Shown here: positions 25,014 through 35,539 of the stretch, one piece after another | Layout: every line of letters begins with the position of its first letter | Numbering within the stretch: position 1 is the stretch's first letter | Assembly: GCA_013396525.1 (NCBI GenBank) | Contig: VWYX01000119.1 | Span: forward strand, 1,272,968 to 1,336,967 | Direction of reading: 5' to 3' | Length of the DNA stretch: 64,000 nucleotides | Source: Chaetorhynchus papuensis | Taxonomy: Eukaryota > Chordata > Aves > Passeriformes > Rhipiduridae | Translations under genes and position numbers: made by a program | Notes under the pieces: model-generated | The model's input: the letters and a program-made list of their open reading frames with translations, nothing else | The model's database searches: none | What the model was told of the DNA's origin: nothing

Positions 25014-26454
25014 GTAAGAAGATTCTTTCATTTGGCCTAAGTATTAACTTTTATTCTGTGAAATCTTTGTCCCCCAGCAGCAGACAGTTGTTTATTGCTG
25101 GGATATTATCTAAACACTGGTGCTGGGAACTGATTCTTTTTAGAGAAGCAAATAAAAATTGAAAGTATATCTCTTAGTATATGTCTGGGTTTTTTTCCTG
25201 GACCTCTGTTTCCATGCTTAAACTGGTAGTAGTTGTCATCATAATACTGTACCAAGCATCTGTAACCCTTGATTTGATTTTGGTTTGTATAAATGGTGCA
25301 TCCAGGACAAATTGATGGAGACAGTCCCTTCACAGCAGCTCAGTCACGGATACAAAGACTGTGACAGAGTTTTTGTGGGATTTGGTGCAGCTTCAGAGGT
25401 GATAGGAGAGGGCTGGGGGCATGCCAGGGATTGTTAATGGTCACACACATCTGCTGATTCTCTCTCTGGCTGATGGCAGAGCTGCAGCAACAGCAGAGAG
25501 AGATTGGTTCAGGCTGAACAAGTGCCTCTCCCTCTGCCCACTGTAATGCAGGCAGGTGAGGCACCTGCTCTGCCTTGGGCTGCTGGGAGCCACTGCGGCA
25601 GCAGTTTGTCTCAGACTGGCCCAGAACTGAAACACTGAGGTTGTTTTGCCCCTTGGGAGATGACTTTGTTCTCAGGGAAGGACTCAGATTTCCAAGTAAC
25701 CAATATTGCTCTTTTCAAAAAGGTGGTAACTGTTTATAATGCAAATTTCTATGTACATGTGAAAGTTTTGCTGCAGAGAATTTTGGTAAAAAATTCTGTC
25801 CAAGCTGGTTTCTAAAGCACATTCTGAGATACTGCAGTGACAGGAACAGGTACTCAGATACATTCCTTCCTCTCAAAATCTGATGGACAGGCTAGTCATT
25901 AATAAAGTGTTTTGTAAGGAGGGGATTTATTCCAGGTATTTCAAGATACCTGGACAATGTAGGAGATGACAAGAACATAGAAGAGCAGTTTAGGGATTCC
26001 TGACAGATATAAAGAGAGCTGGGAAATTCCTTACGTGCCTGTGAGGAAGGCTGGTGGCTGAGGCACAGAGTGCACTGCCCAGGTGGAAGTCGGAAGTCCT
26101 TCAGCTTAGAGATTGCCCATGGATGAGAGCTGGGGCAGTAGCCAAGTAGGACCTGTTGGTACTGAAGCAGCACCTGGTAAACATTCCTGTATATGGAATT
26201 TCCCATCTGTTTGTAGCTGAAACAAGACAACTTCCAGAATCTGTGCTCAGGGCTCTGTATGTCTGACATTCCTCTGCCACATTATTATGTAAGTGTTGGA
26301 CTGTAATGAACCTGTAAATTCTTCCAAGCAGTTTGCCCTAAAAAGCACTATCAATCTCAATAGTAAAACTTTAGTATTTTTTTTTTTACAAAGCATATTG
26401 TCCTTGTAGCCAGTTTTCAAACATCTTTCTCATACTTTTTTTTTTCCTTCCTAG

Positions 26455-26589
26455 GGACCAACTGCATATGTATTAACTTTGGAACAAAGTCAGTACGTAA
26501 TTTGGAATCCCAGTACTGGATGTTTTTATGGGCAGTATGATACTTTCTGCCCCTTACAAAATGTGTACTGTCTGATCACCTGTGATAAT
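26455..26589 (+). CDS. CC2D2A: CC2D2A exon w18, TGL-like region
   Basis: A 135-nt phase-0 exon behind a strong pyrimidine tract. It reads GPTAYVLTLEQSQYVIWNPS and then GCFYGQYDTFCPLQNV, with donor GTAAGT. Where an active TGL has His in a GxHAW-type strand and Asp in the next, this has Thr and Asn (IWNP). Window residues 738-782. Confidence 0.98.
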
Positions 26590-28000
26590 GTAAGTGTGCC
26601 CAGTCATATCACATTTCTATATACATAAGGGTCAATAACTTGATTTTTTTTTTTTTTTAACCTTTGGCATCACTAGTTTATCATTGTAACTATATTTAGG
26701 CTATCACAGGTAATACTAGTGCATGTTCATAATATATTATTCATTGTGTGGCTGTAAACTCTCCGAGATAGTAGGGGGAGAGATTGTAAGAGCTGTGCTG
26801 CTCTGGGTAGGTGAAGGAGAGGCCACAGACCGGGAGCTGAGCCTGTGCTGGGAGGGTCAGAAACCCTGGGAACTGTTCTGCCAGCAGCATTCCCTGACTT
26901 GGTTGGAAGCCAGACCTCACAGGTTCTGGGGACACAAACAGGGACATGATAATAAGGTAGAAAGATGTGTGAAAGTCTGAAAATGAGGAAACAGAGAGCA
27001 AACTTACAAAAAGAACCCTAGAGTTTATTTGAATGGAAGCTGGAAGTTGAGTTTAAAAGTTTGCTCCTCAGTTTTTTGGAATGCCACGCATTATGAATTT
27101 TGTTTTGTTATTTAACCTTCTATTCTAAACACAGGTCATGACTTTAGATGAGAATGTAATATTCTAAAGCACATTTATTTTAAAAGTAGTCAGTTCTTTC
27201 ACTAAAAGCATTTTGGGGAGTGGCAGAGTTGTTTGGTTTGGGGTTTTTTTAAGCAGTACTAAACCTACAGTTAAGAAGACTGTAACTCAATTAATTGCTG
27301 GAAGAAGCAGCTAAGGACTTGAGCACTGACTTGAACTGCAGAGCACAGTATCTTTCAAGGCAACTAATTGCAGTCTCAGTGAGACTGAGCAGGTGTGCTG
27401 CACAGCAGCCACACCACCTCACATCCAGCTGGGGCAGAACCTGCTGGGGCTGTCCTGGAAGCGTCTACACAGAACCTCAGTTACAAAGGGTCGCACACAT
27501 TGACTAGCACATTTACATAGTAATTGCTGGTACATTTTGCAGCCTTATCAATAGGCATTTAAAGGTTGTTTGAACAAGAATTCTACAGTGCCTGCATACT
27601 CCAGAGTAGGTGCAGAGGCCAAAATGAGCATCTGTAAAGAAGGAGAGTGCAAGACATGGGTTCCACCTGCTGACAAAATGTACACAGGAGCTGTGCCTTG
27701 TGTGTCTGCAATCTCTGCTCGTATTCTGCAAGATACACTTAAAAGAGCAGTGGTGCCAGGGTGCAGCAGCTACCAGGCATCACAGCCACAGCTGCACTGG
27801 GCTCGGCTCTTGGAAGTATTAAATTAGAATTCAGAAAAGACTCATGCAGCAGTCCAGAGTGGTGGAAATGCAGCTCAGAACAGCAGAAAGAATTGCTACA
27901 GGAGGTTAACCTTATATAGTATTTTATTGCTATGTAAGTGGAATGTGTTCTGTAGGTGTGATTAATTACTGACAGCTAAACCAGATTTGCTTTCCTGTAG

Positions 28001-28123
28001 ATTTGGTTTAATATGCAAGAATATGATTCCCCAGGAAGGATAAATTTTGATATCAGCAAACCAAAACACTGGAAGCCTTTCTTTTCAAGAAGTTTGCCAT
28101 TCCCTGGTCTCCGCAGCATTCAG
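28001..28123 (+). CDS. CC2D2A: CC2D2A exon w19
   Basis: A 123-nt phase-0 exon, acceptor TTTCCTGTAG and donor GTATTG. It reads IWFNMQEYDSPGRINFDISK and ends FSRSLPFPGLRSIQ. Window residues 783-823. Confidence 0.98.
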
Positions 28124-28736
28124 GTATTGATGGATCTATTGCCAACTCAATTTGAGGGGCTGAGACATCATAGACTTGGTAGAAAGAAGCAATTACTAAG
28201 TTCCTTCAACTTCTTTGGTTAAGTATATTTATGTAATAGCATTGGTTTTTAAAAAAGGTTTCCCACTTACTCCTTTAAAAAAATGAAAGCAGGAATGAAT
28301 ACTGCAAAAAGTGGATTTTATACAGAATTAAAGCTTTTGCCCTCTATGTAAGACCTAGGACAACAGTGAAGTAAATGGGACATATCTTTAACACAAATAT
28401 ATCTCAAGTAGTAGTTTGGTATTATAAAGAAAATGTTGACTTTTGTCTTATGGCTAAGAAGGCATTTTTTCAAGCTGTATGAACATCCTAACTAAAAAGC
28501 CATAAATTTCTGTACAGTTATCAAAGGTGTAAGCAGTTGAAATTTACTGGGGGAAAAAACCCCAGCATTACACTCAAATATCTAGTTAAACTTTTATCAT
28601 GTCTCTATTAAAGAATACATTATTTTAGCATGATTGTGATTCCTGTGAGCATCATCAAGGCAGAAACTCCTGAAGTTACATTGTTAAATGTCTAGAAGAG
28701 ATTGCACGTCTTATTCTTTGTTTCATTTATTGCCAG

Positions 28737-28795
28737 CCTGAAGAATTAACTTATGAGCATTCGGACAAGGCTGCTGCACTGGAACTACAGAGCAG
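28737..28795 (+). CDS. CC2D2A: CC2D2A exon w20
   Basis: A short 59-nt exon reading PEELTYEHSDKAAALELQS plus AG, which forms Arg with the next exon. Acceptor ATTGCCAG, donor GTACTT. Conserved helical segment. Window residues 824-843. Confidence 0.96.
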
Positions 28796-29255
28796 GTACT
28801 TCTACTTCCAAAATAAGTGCCATCAGTGCTGATACCAAAGCATTCCTAGGTAGTCATGCCTAGGACCTAAAAACCTGCTCTGAATGCCAGGAGAACGGCC
28901 TGAAAAATCAGAAGCTATTGTTTCAGGGCTTTTTAAAATTGTCTTTCTTCAGTAGAGACTGCCAGATAGAAAGAACTAATCAATCATTGCTCTACCATTT
29001 CCCAAAAAGCAAAATGGTGTGGGGGGATGAGAGGAGAGGGTGTAAACTAAACGGGGGTTGTAAGCTCATGGCCTTCCATGCAGGCACTGACAATGCAGAC
29101 ATTACTGCACAGCTGTGTTGGCTTCTCTGCACTTTTAGCGAGCAGTAAGTTCCCTGAGGTCATTTGTGGTTCTCAGAATCTGTACTGTCTGCAAAGGGAG
29201 ATTAGTTCAAATGTCCAATACTAGCATTGTAATAACTAGTCTTATCTTATTGCAG

Positions 29256-29433
29256 GATTGAAAAAATATTAAAAGATAAGATTATGGAATGGAGACCAAT
29301 GCGCCCAACACGTTGGAACAGATACTGCACCTCCACCCTCCGTAACTTTTTGCCACTGCTGGAACAAAACCAAGGCAAAGATGTAGAAGATGACCATCAG
29401 GCAGAGCTGCAGAAACAGCTGGGAGACTACAGG
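29256..29433 (+). CDS. CC2D2A: CC2D2A exon w21
   Basis: A 178-nt exon reading IEKILKDKIMEWRPMRPTRW, then CTSTLRNFLPLLEQ and DVEDDHQAELQKQLGDYR, with donor GTACAC. Strongly conserved C-terminal module. Window residues 843-902. Confidence 0.98.
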
Positions 29434-30448
29434 GTACACTCGTGAACATAAATGGCTTGTGCATAGAAGCAAGAAGTGAAATCCCTAGGATTTAGTATTG
29501 CCACTCTGTGGTATAGAAGAGTGTCCTAGGCTGGTTATTTCTTCTACTACCAAAATTCACAAGAGGTTTTATACCAAAGATGAACCATTGAAATACTTAC
29601 AGAGTGAAGGAGTGATGATCTGGTTTATTTCATCTGTAATGTTGAAGATAAAAAGTTTCTGCTGAACATAAGAACGTAAAGTTAACTGGGTGCAGGGTTG
29701 TTTTATGGCTGCACAATAGCCACTACTGCCAACACATAAACATGAGTGCAGTCTCCCAGCAGCAGCTGCTAGGGGGCTGATGGGTGCAGCAGCTCTCAGG
29801 GGCAGTAGGAACCTGGTACTGGTGCTGTGTGTGCTGTGCTTCATGCAGTCTACTTGCAGGAGCCCACACAACATGCTTTTCTTCAGTCTTCTAGTCTTTG
29901 CTTCACTCTCTAAAGACAGAAGAGAATTGACTGATGCGTTGACTGCAGCCACTGATGTGCCTTGTGCATTCTTCCTCCAGGCTGTTAGAAGGGCTTTCTG
30001 CTTCCCACATGGAACACCTGTGACAGTACTGGCAACTCTGGCCAGCTCCAAAATGAGTTGAGGTTTCAGTTCCTGTTGGGCAGGAGACATTTGCTCAAAT
30101 CCCTGGCCAGGAGAACAGAGTGATTTAAAACCACCACAAGATAAAAATGCAGTGAAGTTCTGCTGTATGTGTTCATTAACGTAACTTTATTCTAGCGGAT
30201 TCTAAAGAACTTCACTTTGAACTTAAACCAAATTAAAGAGGAAAAATGTCAGAAGCTTGCCTGGAGTGTGTGAAAGAGGGAGGTGTTATCAAAATACAAA
30301 CATAGGTTCTTCTTTTTTTTCTCCTCAGTCTGGCAGTAGAGAAGATAATCTGTTTTACTCAGCATTTTTTTTTTTTTAAACTATGTATTTATTCAAGTGC
30401 CTTCACCTTTTCTTCTTACGTGTTTTTTTTCCTCTTTCTTTCCCTCAG

Positions 30449-30637
30449 GTCTCTGGATTTCCTATTCATATGCCATATTCTGAAGTGAGACCTTTAATAG
30501 AAGCTGTACACAGCACGGGAGTTCACACCATTGATGTTTCCAATGTTGAATTTGCTCTAGCTGTGTATATTCACGCTTATCCCCAAAATGTTCTCTCTAT
30601 ATGGATTTATGTTGCTTCACTTGTGCGAAATAGGTAG
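30449..30637 (+). CDS. CC2D2A: CC2D2A last coding exon w22
   Basis: Terminal exon after TTTCCCTCAG, reading VSGFPIHMPYSEVRPLIEAV and ending IYVASLVRNR, then a TAG stop at 30,635-30,637. The C-terminus is the expected one for the family, so the gene is intact at its 3' end. Window residues 903-964. Confidence 0.98.
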   Translation, partial: VSGFPIHMPYSEVRPLIEAVHSTGVHTIDVSNVEFALAVYIHAYPQNVLSIWIYVASLVRNR

Positions 30638-31070
30638 TATAGACCAGCCAGAACACTGCAAGAATTTTGCTTATATAGGTGTAAATATAAGATTTCTCTC
30701 TGCTGAACTATTTCAAGTATTTAAAAATCAAATGAGAACATGATTTTTTAGTAGCTTTTTTTGCCCTAAAACCACTTAAGATACTAATTACTTCTAAGAA
30801 AGAGATGGACAGCTTAAATTTCCAGTGCTAATATATGTATAGTCTTTTATAGCTCCCTGTGGGACCTCACACTTAAACGCATTACACATGCCCACATGTA
30901 AGTGACAGTGCAGAGTAAAATGTTTCCTTGGCACCTCTTCAAGTGTTTTTTAGCTAGTCAGTTTATCTATATCCTTCTTCCTCTTCAAACACACTTGTAA
31001 ATAAAAAAATTTTCCTGTACCTCAGTTCCTGAATTTTTAGCTATGAATAAATTTCATATACCAAAGAGCC
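30638..31070 (+). other. CC2D2A: CC2D2A 3' untranslated region (end estimated)
   Basis: A/T-rich sequence after the TAG. Two AATAAA hexamers lie 46 bp apart at 31,000-31,005 and 31,046-31,051, so the cleavage site is placed about 20 bp after the second. The UTR is then about 430 nt. Longer forms cannot be excluded. Confidence 0.55.
31000..31051 (+). promoter_or_regulatory. Tandem poly(A) signals of CC2D2A
   Basis: Canonical AATAAA occurs at 31,000-31,005 and 31,046-31,051, downstream of the CC2D2A stop and before the CR1 fragment. Either could direct cleavage. Confidence 0.5.
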
Positions 31071-33430
31071 ATCAGTGAAGGCCATGCTTCAATTTTTAAG
31101 AGGCTACTTCATATCCTACTTTATATTTTATATCTGTATAATGCCAGCACCATTTAGAGGTGTAAGACATTTTCTTAAGAATTTAAAGATGAAGGATTTA
31201 ATAAATATTTATACCAAACCTTATGCGGAAGCTCATTCCTTTTATAGAAGAATTTGATTAAATTACTTAGGAGTAGGAAGTACTCATCTGCAAGTTAGCA
31301 AACTTGCAAGTATAAGATTATCAAAAGCATGGTTTACTAAGAATCGAATTCACTTACTAGTAAGTAGTTGTGCTATTAATACTGATACAAATACATATCC
31401 TTTTCCTGCTGTTATCTTGCTAATCAAACTCTTCCAAGTAAAAATGACAATGGGTTGAGCGTAGGAAGAGCATTCATCGGGACCCTGCACTTGCCTTTGT
31501 TGAATTTCGGGTGGTTCCTTTCTGCCATCTCTCCAGCCTGCCCAGGTGCTTCTGAAGGGCTGCACAGCACTCAGGGAGATCAGCCCAAAATTCCTCCCAG
31601 CTTTGTGTTGTCAGTGAACTTGCTGAGGAGGCATCTGGACTTTAATCCCAGTCACTGATGAAGAAGTTAAATAATAAGTGAGCCCAGTATTGAACCCTGG
31701 GGGACACCACTAATGACAGGCAACCCTCTAGGATCTGCTGTTCAGCCAGTTCTCAGTTCACCTCACTGTCCACTCATCCAACCCACACTTCCTGAGTTTG
31801 CCCATAAGGCCGGTGTGGGATACAGTGTTGAAGCCTTGCTGAAGTCAGGGTTGAGAGTATCCACTGCTCTCCCCTCATCCAGCCAGGCAGTTGTTTCATC
31901 ATAGAGGGAAAAGGTTGGTCAAACAGTGAATCCAAGCTGACTGTTCCTGCTCCCTTTGTCATCCATGCGAATACAGACAGCCTCCAGAGTGAGATTCTCC
32001 ACTACCTTTCAGGGGTAAGGGTGATGCTGACTGGTCAATCATTCCCTGAGTCCTCCGTTGAAGACCAGGGTGACATTTGCTTTCTTGCAGTCCTCAGCCA
32101 CCTCTCCTGATCTCCATGACCTTTCAGAGATGATCATGAGTGGCCTCACTATAGTGTCAGCCAACTCTCAGCACTCATGGACTAGGTTTAGAGTCAGGGT
32201 TGCTGCCACAGGTTCCCTCCCTTCTACAGACCACTCTAGAAAGTACACTGTCATCACATGGTGCTTTGCTGAACACTGATGACATCTCCCAGGTTTAGTC
32301 CACAGTGTAGCTGCAGCTCATTCCATCCTCAGTTGTGTCTCTACCAGTCTGCACAGAAAAGATCACCCAGCAGCAAGCAGAAGCTCCTGCGGCTGCACCT
32401 TGCCAGCCTCAGGAAGGAAAGTTCCGGAACACAGATACAAGCAAGCCCCCTGTGTACAGTTACCAACAGCCTCAGCCAGCCTCACACAAATGGCATCCAT
32501 CAACCCTTGGGCACATTCAGTGCAGCTTCCCTGAAGATACAGTTGCTGGATCAGTGGTGTCCTCCTGTAGGCTTCAAACGGAGCGCTGAACATTCTGCTT
32601 CTGGCCCACAGTCAGTGTTAACCACCACCAGCTGACTCCACAGTAAGTCTAAACTCACTGGTGTTTTTCTTACCTTACTCTTCAGTTTAGCATGACCAAG
32701 ATGGTGCCAAAACTTGCAGTTTATTGTAATCTCCAGCTCTGCCTGCACACTGACTTCCCAGACACCAAGAATCTTGAAAGCTAAAAAAACACCATAACTG
32801 CTGTTCTAAATAAAGACTACTCAAAAGAATTTATCCAATTAAAAAAACAGGTAAAAAGTACTTGCTTATATTGTCAGTCCTAAAAATTAGGCAGGATAAG
32901 AGAAAAGAAAAACCTGTCTGCCTTCTACAAAAGCAGCCACCTGCCCCTCCTCTGCTGGAGAAAAAACCAGCCTGCAACTGTGCCACTCGTGAGCCAGTGG
33001 CCATTGAAGTTTACCACGTGCCCTGGGCTACAGTACTCAATCCCTCACCCAGTGGGCTCTCCCCATACCAGCACACACACACTGCTCATACACTACTTGC
33101 CTCCTCCTAGCACACGTTTCACTCATCACAACAGACTCTCTGCTCCCTGCCAGCCTCTACTGTCCAGAGAGGAATCTTTTTAACTATCAAAGCAAGGGGG
33201 AAAATGTATTGCTGTCTTTCATGGAGTTCAGATTAATGAAACCTGACTTTCTTGGAAGCTGTTTCAAAAATGCAACTGAGCACCATCACGGGAACCATAA
33301 AAACAAACCAAAAGCCCCACACATACTGGACAGTTCACAGCTCTGTAACCACGACAACACCCACACACCTGCCCAACCTCTACAGCCTTCTGGCATGGCA
33401 CTTTATCCCTTAAAAGCATAGATATTCAAC
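31071..33430. other. Convergent intergenic spacer
   Basis: Between the inferred poly(A) sites of CC2D2A and FBXL5. It holds the CR1 fragment at 31,450-32,290. I see no recognisable gene in 32,290-33,430; the open frames there (for example 32,279-32,635 plus) have no known motif and overlap on both strands. Confidence 0.6.
31450..32290 (-). mobile_element. CR1 LINE ORF2 (reverse transcriptase) fragment, minus strand
   Basis: Translated on the minus strand in pieces, the sequence shows the CR1 reverse-transcriptase order. First comes a block matching VLRELADTIVRPLMIISER-type sequence (about 32,110-32,170), then SGVPQGSILGS (about 31,685-31,720). Next is a KFTDN stretch where an active copy has FADD, and last a WQKGTTRN/WQMEFN-type block near 31,490. 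Frames are broken by shifts and stops, so it is inactive. It fills much of the CC2D2A-FBXL5 spacer. Confidence 0.75.
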
Positions 33431-34014
33431 TACTGCATACACTTTTTTATTGGTGGGAATGTTTTATTTGAGTATGTCTTTCAAGCCCAAATACAAAACC
33501 AAATGCGAAAGAAAGGTGGCAATTTCCCTAATTTTGCAATATAAAGAACAACTTCAGGATGAGAGGAAAGGGGAAGAAACAAGGCTCCTAAAGATGTATA
33601 ATTGTTACCCAAATGCAAACAATACAATTCAAATTCTCTGCAGAGGTTTATATTGTACTTACGGATTCAAAATTAAAAAAAAGAAAGTCACCTACCACAA
33701 AATAATTCAGTAAAGTATATTTAAGTGCCAAAACTGGAATAAAGTGGCATTAAAAAAAATCTGAAGATTTTCCCATCTTCCCCAAATTATGTAAAATAAA
33801 ACCCAACACCCTTCAAGCCAAATGAGGTTGTGAGATTGTTACAACACTGTACAGTACACTCATAATTAAGATTTTGAAGTTGTGGGCAGGGCCAGGCTAG
33901 TATAACAAGTCTCACTCCAAGGATTGTTAACACAAGATGCGAACTGTAAGTAAAGTGCATGAGAGGAAGCCTGCTCAGCTAAATGAAGTAGACTGAAAGA
34001 TCAGAAGTCAGCGG
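33430..34014 (-). other. FBXL5: FBXL5 3' untranslated region (end estimated)
   Basis: Minus-strand sequence after the TGA. Two AATAAA hexamers (TTTATT on the plus strand) at 33,463-33,468 and 33,446-33,451 suggest cleavage near 33,430 and a UTR of about 580 nt. Confidence 0.55.
33446..33468 (-). promoter_or_regulatory. Paired poly(A) signals of FBXL5
   Basis: Minus-strand AATAAA at 33,463-33,468 and 33,446-33,451, only 17 bp apart and about 550 bp past the stop codon. Confidence 0.5.
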
Positions 34015-34091
34015 TCATTCGCCAGAGCGGCAGCAGGCCCGAAAACCACACTGCAAATTCTGGCATCCACTGGCGGTTTCAGCATGAGGAC
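34015..34091 (-). CDS. FBXL5: FBXL5 exon 11 (last coding), Cys-rich tail
   Basis: A 77-nt terminal exon after TTTTTGTGCAG. It completes Gly, then reads PHAETASGCQNLQCGFRACC and RSGE before TGA at 34,017-34,015. It carries three of the four Cys known to bind the [2Fe-2S] cluster in human FBXL5 (human 676, 686, 687), all conserved. Confidence 0.98.
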
Positions 34092-35539
34092 CTGCACAAA
34101 AACAAAAGAAATGTGAAAAGAAGAAAAGGCTGCTTACTTAGATTCATAATTCTCATAACCTGGAGATTCAAAAATGCCTCATATTTTACAATGCACTATA
34201 CTTCATTCAGCACCGTGAAGTCCGAAATGCTGCCAGTACTATCACGGTGTAAAAACCTCACCTGGAACAGGTATTTTTCAAGAGATTTTTGCTCCATAGC
34301 TTACTCCAATGAAGATAACACATCCAAAATGACACCATGAGCAACACTACATGAGCAACTTTAAGCTTGTCACAATCAGCTTTCAGAACTGGGTGTTTCT
34401 GACAATGCATTTTTAATTCCCATTTTTTTAATTCAGATGATGACATTGTGGCATTAGAAACAGTTTTGTAGTCTGGAAGGGTTTTTTTCTCCCTGAACAC
34501 TTCATTGTTGGCCAGATTCTCACATACGCTTGACCAGAAATTCAAAAACTAAAGAGAGAATCACCTTAGTATCACTGCAGTCATCAGAAGCCGTAAGGCT
34601 AAAAAGGAGCCATTCAGAAAGGAAGAACGAGTTGCAGGCACAGACAGTACAAACCAACACTGTAACTCGACCCATCTCCACTTACCTTCACTTACCCCTT
34701 TCATTTAAAATGTTAAAAAGTGACCATGAGATAAGAAATTATTGTATTTATTCAAACAGGATTTTATTTCCTGCAGCCATATGCCTGCTTTGAAACCCAT
34801 TTACACTCAGGCTGGCTGAACTCTGGCACCCAACAGAAACGGGAAGTGGGTTGCCGAGCCAACTCAAGCTGGTAAAGACCTAACCAGGACAAATGTTCCC
34901 CATTTTTCTAAGAAACAAATTAACAAATATTTCAGGTGTTTTTAAAGTATTTAGAAATACCAACAAAATCTTGTAATGAACTAGGGCACCATGCCATGTC
35001 TGGCTTTTTTTTTTTCCCCTTCAACAGTAAAGTCATAATTCAATTAATTTCCAAGAACCTGGTGTCTTAAAACCAGCTTCCTGCTTCATGCCACACACCA
35101 ATAAGCAATACTCTACACTGTAATTAAGTTAAGATGCATGAGACCGAATGAAACAAACCTAAAACTATAATGAAGGACAACAGTTACAGTATAGTGAACT
35201 TTTCATTGGTCAATAAACTCATTTTCCTTTTCAAATCTTTTCATTCACCTGAACTAAATTTTGATCCTCCACATCACTTACGAGCTAGAGTTTGAAAGCC
35301 TCTTCGTAAGTCCTTTAGAAAGGAGACTCGGTGCTTCTGAACAGCTGGTTTAGCAGAGCATGTTCTGTGCAGCAGCATTTTCCCAGTCGTAGCTGACCTT
35401 CCCCAGCACTGCCACAGCTACGCAGCACAGCAGCGATTCTGAAGCAACTGTCACATTTCTAGCAAAATGCTTGTTGACAAAACGTACAGAACCACAACAG
35501 CCCAAGGAACGGAATACTCAGGATAATTCAATATTGTTT

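Larger units (their letters stand above)
10388..30448 (+). other. CC2D2A introns w7-w21, contents
   Basis: Fifteen introns separate the exons in this span. They contain a possible decayed minus-strand coding fragment (about 19,870-20,600), the microexon (22,265-22,285) and a CR1 tail (24,165-24,262). GC-richer anonymous stretches lie near 20,640-20,870, 25,370-25,640, 26,790-26,970 and 29,590-30,070. I could not assign those to a repeat family or gene. The rest shows only A/T-rich unique sequence. Confidence 0.6.
1..31070 (+). other. CC2D2A: CC2D2A gene, 3' part (22 exons plus a microexon candidate)
   Basis: Gene span for coiled-coil and C2 domain-containing protein 2A, a scaffold of the MKS/B9 complex at the ciliary transition zone; human loss causes Joubert and Meckel syndromes (established knowledge). 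Twenty-two exons join with consistent phases into 964 residues, roughly the last 60% of a protein of about 1,620 residues, and align with the human protein as I remember it. In window numbering, residues about 384-592 form the C2 domain and about 670-800 the transglutaminase-like region, followed by a conserved C-terminal module ending VRNR. The N-terminal coiled-coil part and promoter lie upstream of base 1. It is transcribed towards FBXL5. Introns are 119 bp to 3.4 kb. Confidence 0.97.

Noticed and set aside
29569..30090. 173-residue open frame on the minus strand, the longest non-exonic frame near CC2D2A
   Set aside because: Antisense inside the last CC2D2A intron, with no recognisable domain, no splice or promoter context and an overlapping open frame on the other strand. 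Best explained by GC-richer anonymous sequence.
32279..32635. 118-residue plus-strand frame in the intergenic spacer
   Set aside because: No known motif, open frames in several registers, and no splice or start context.
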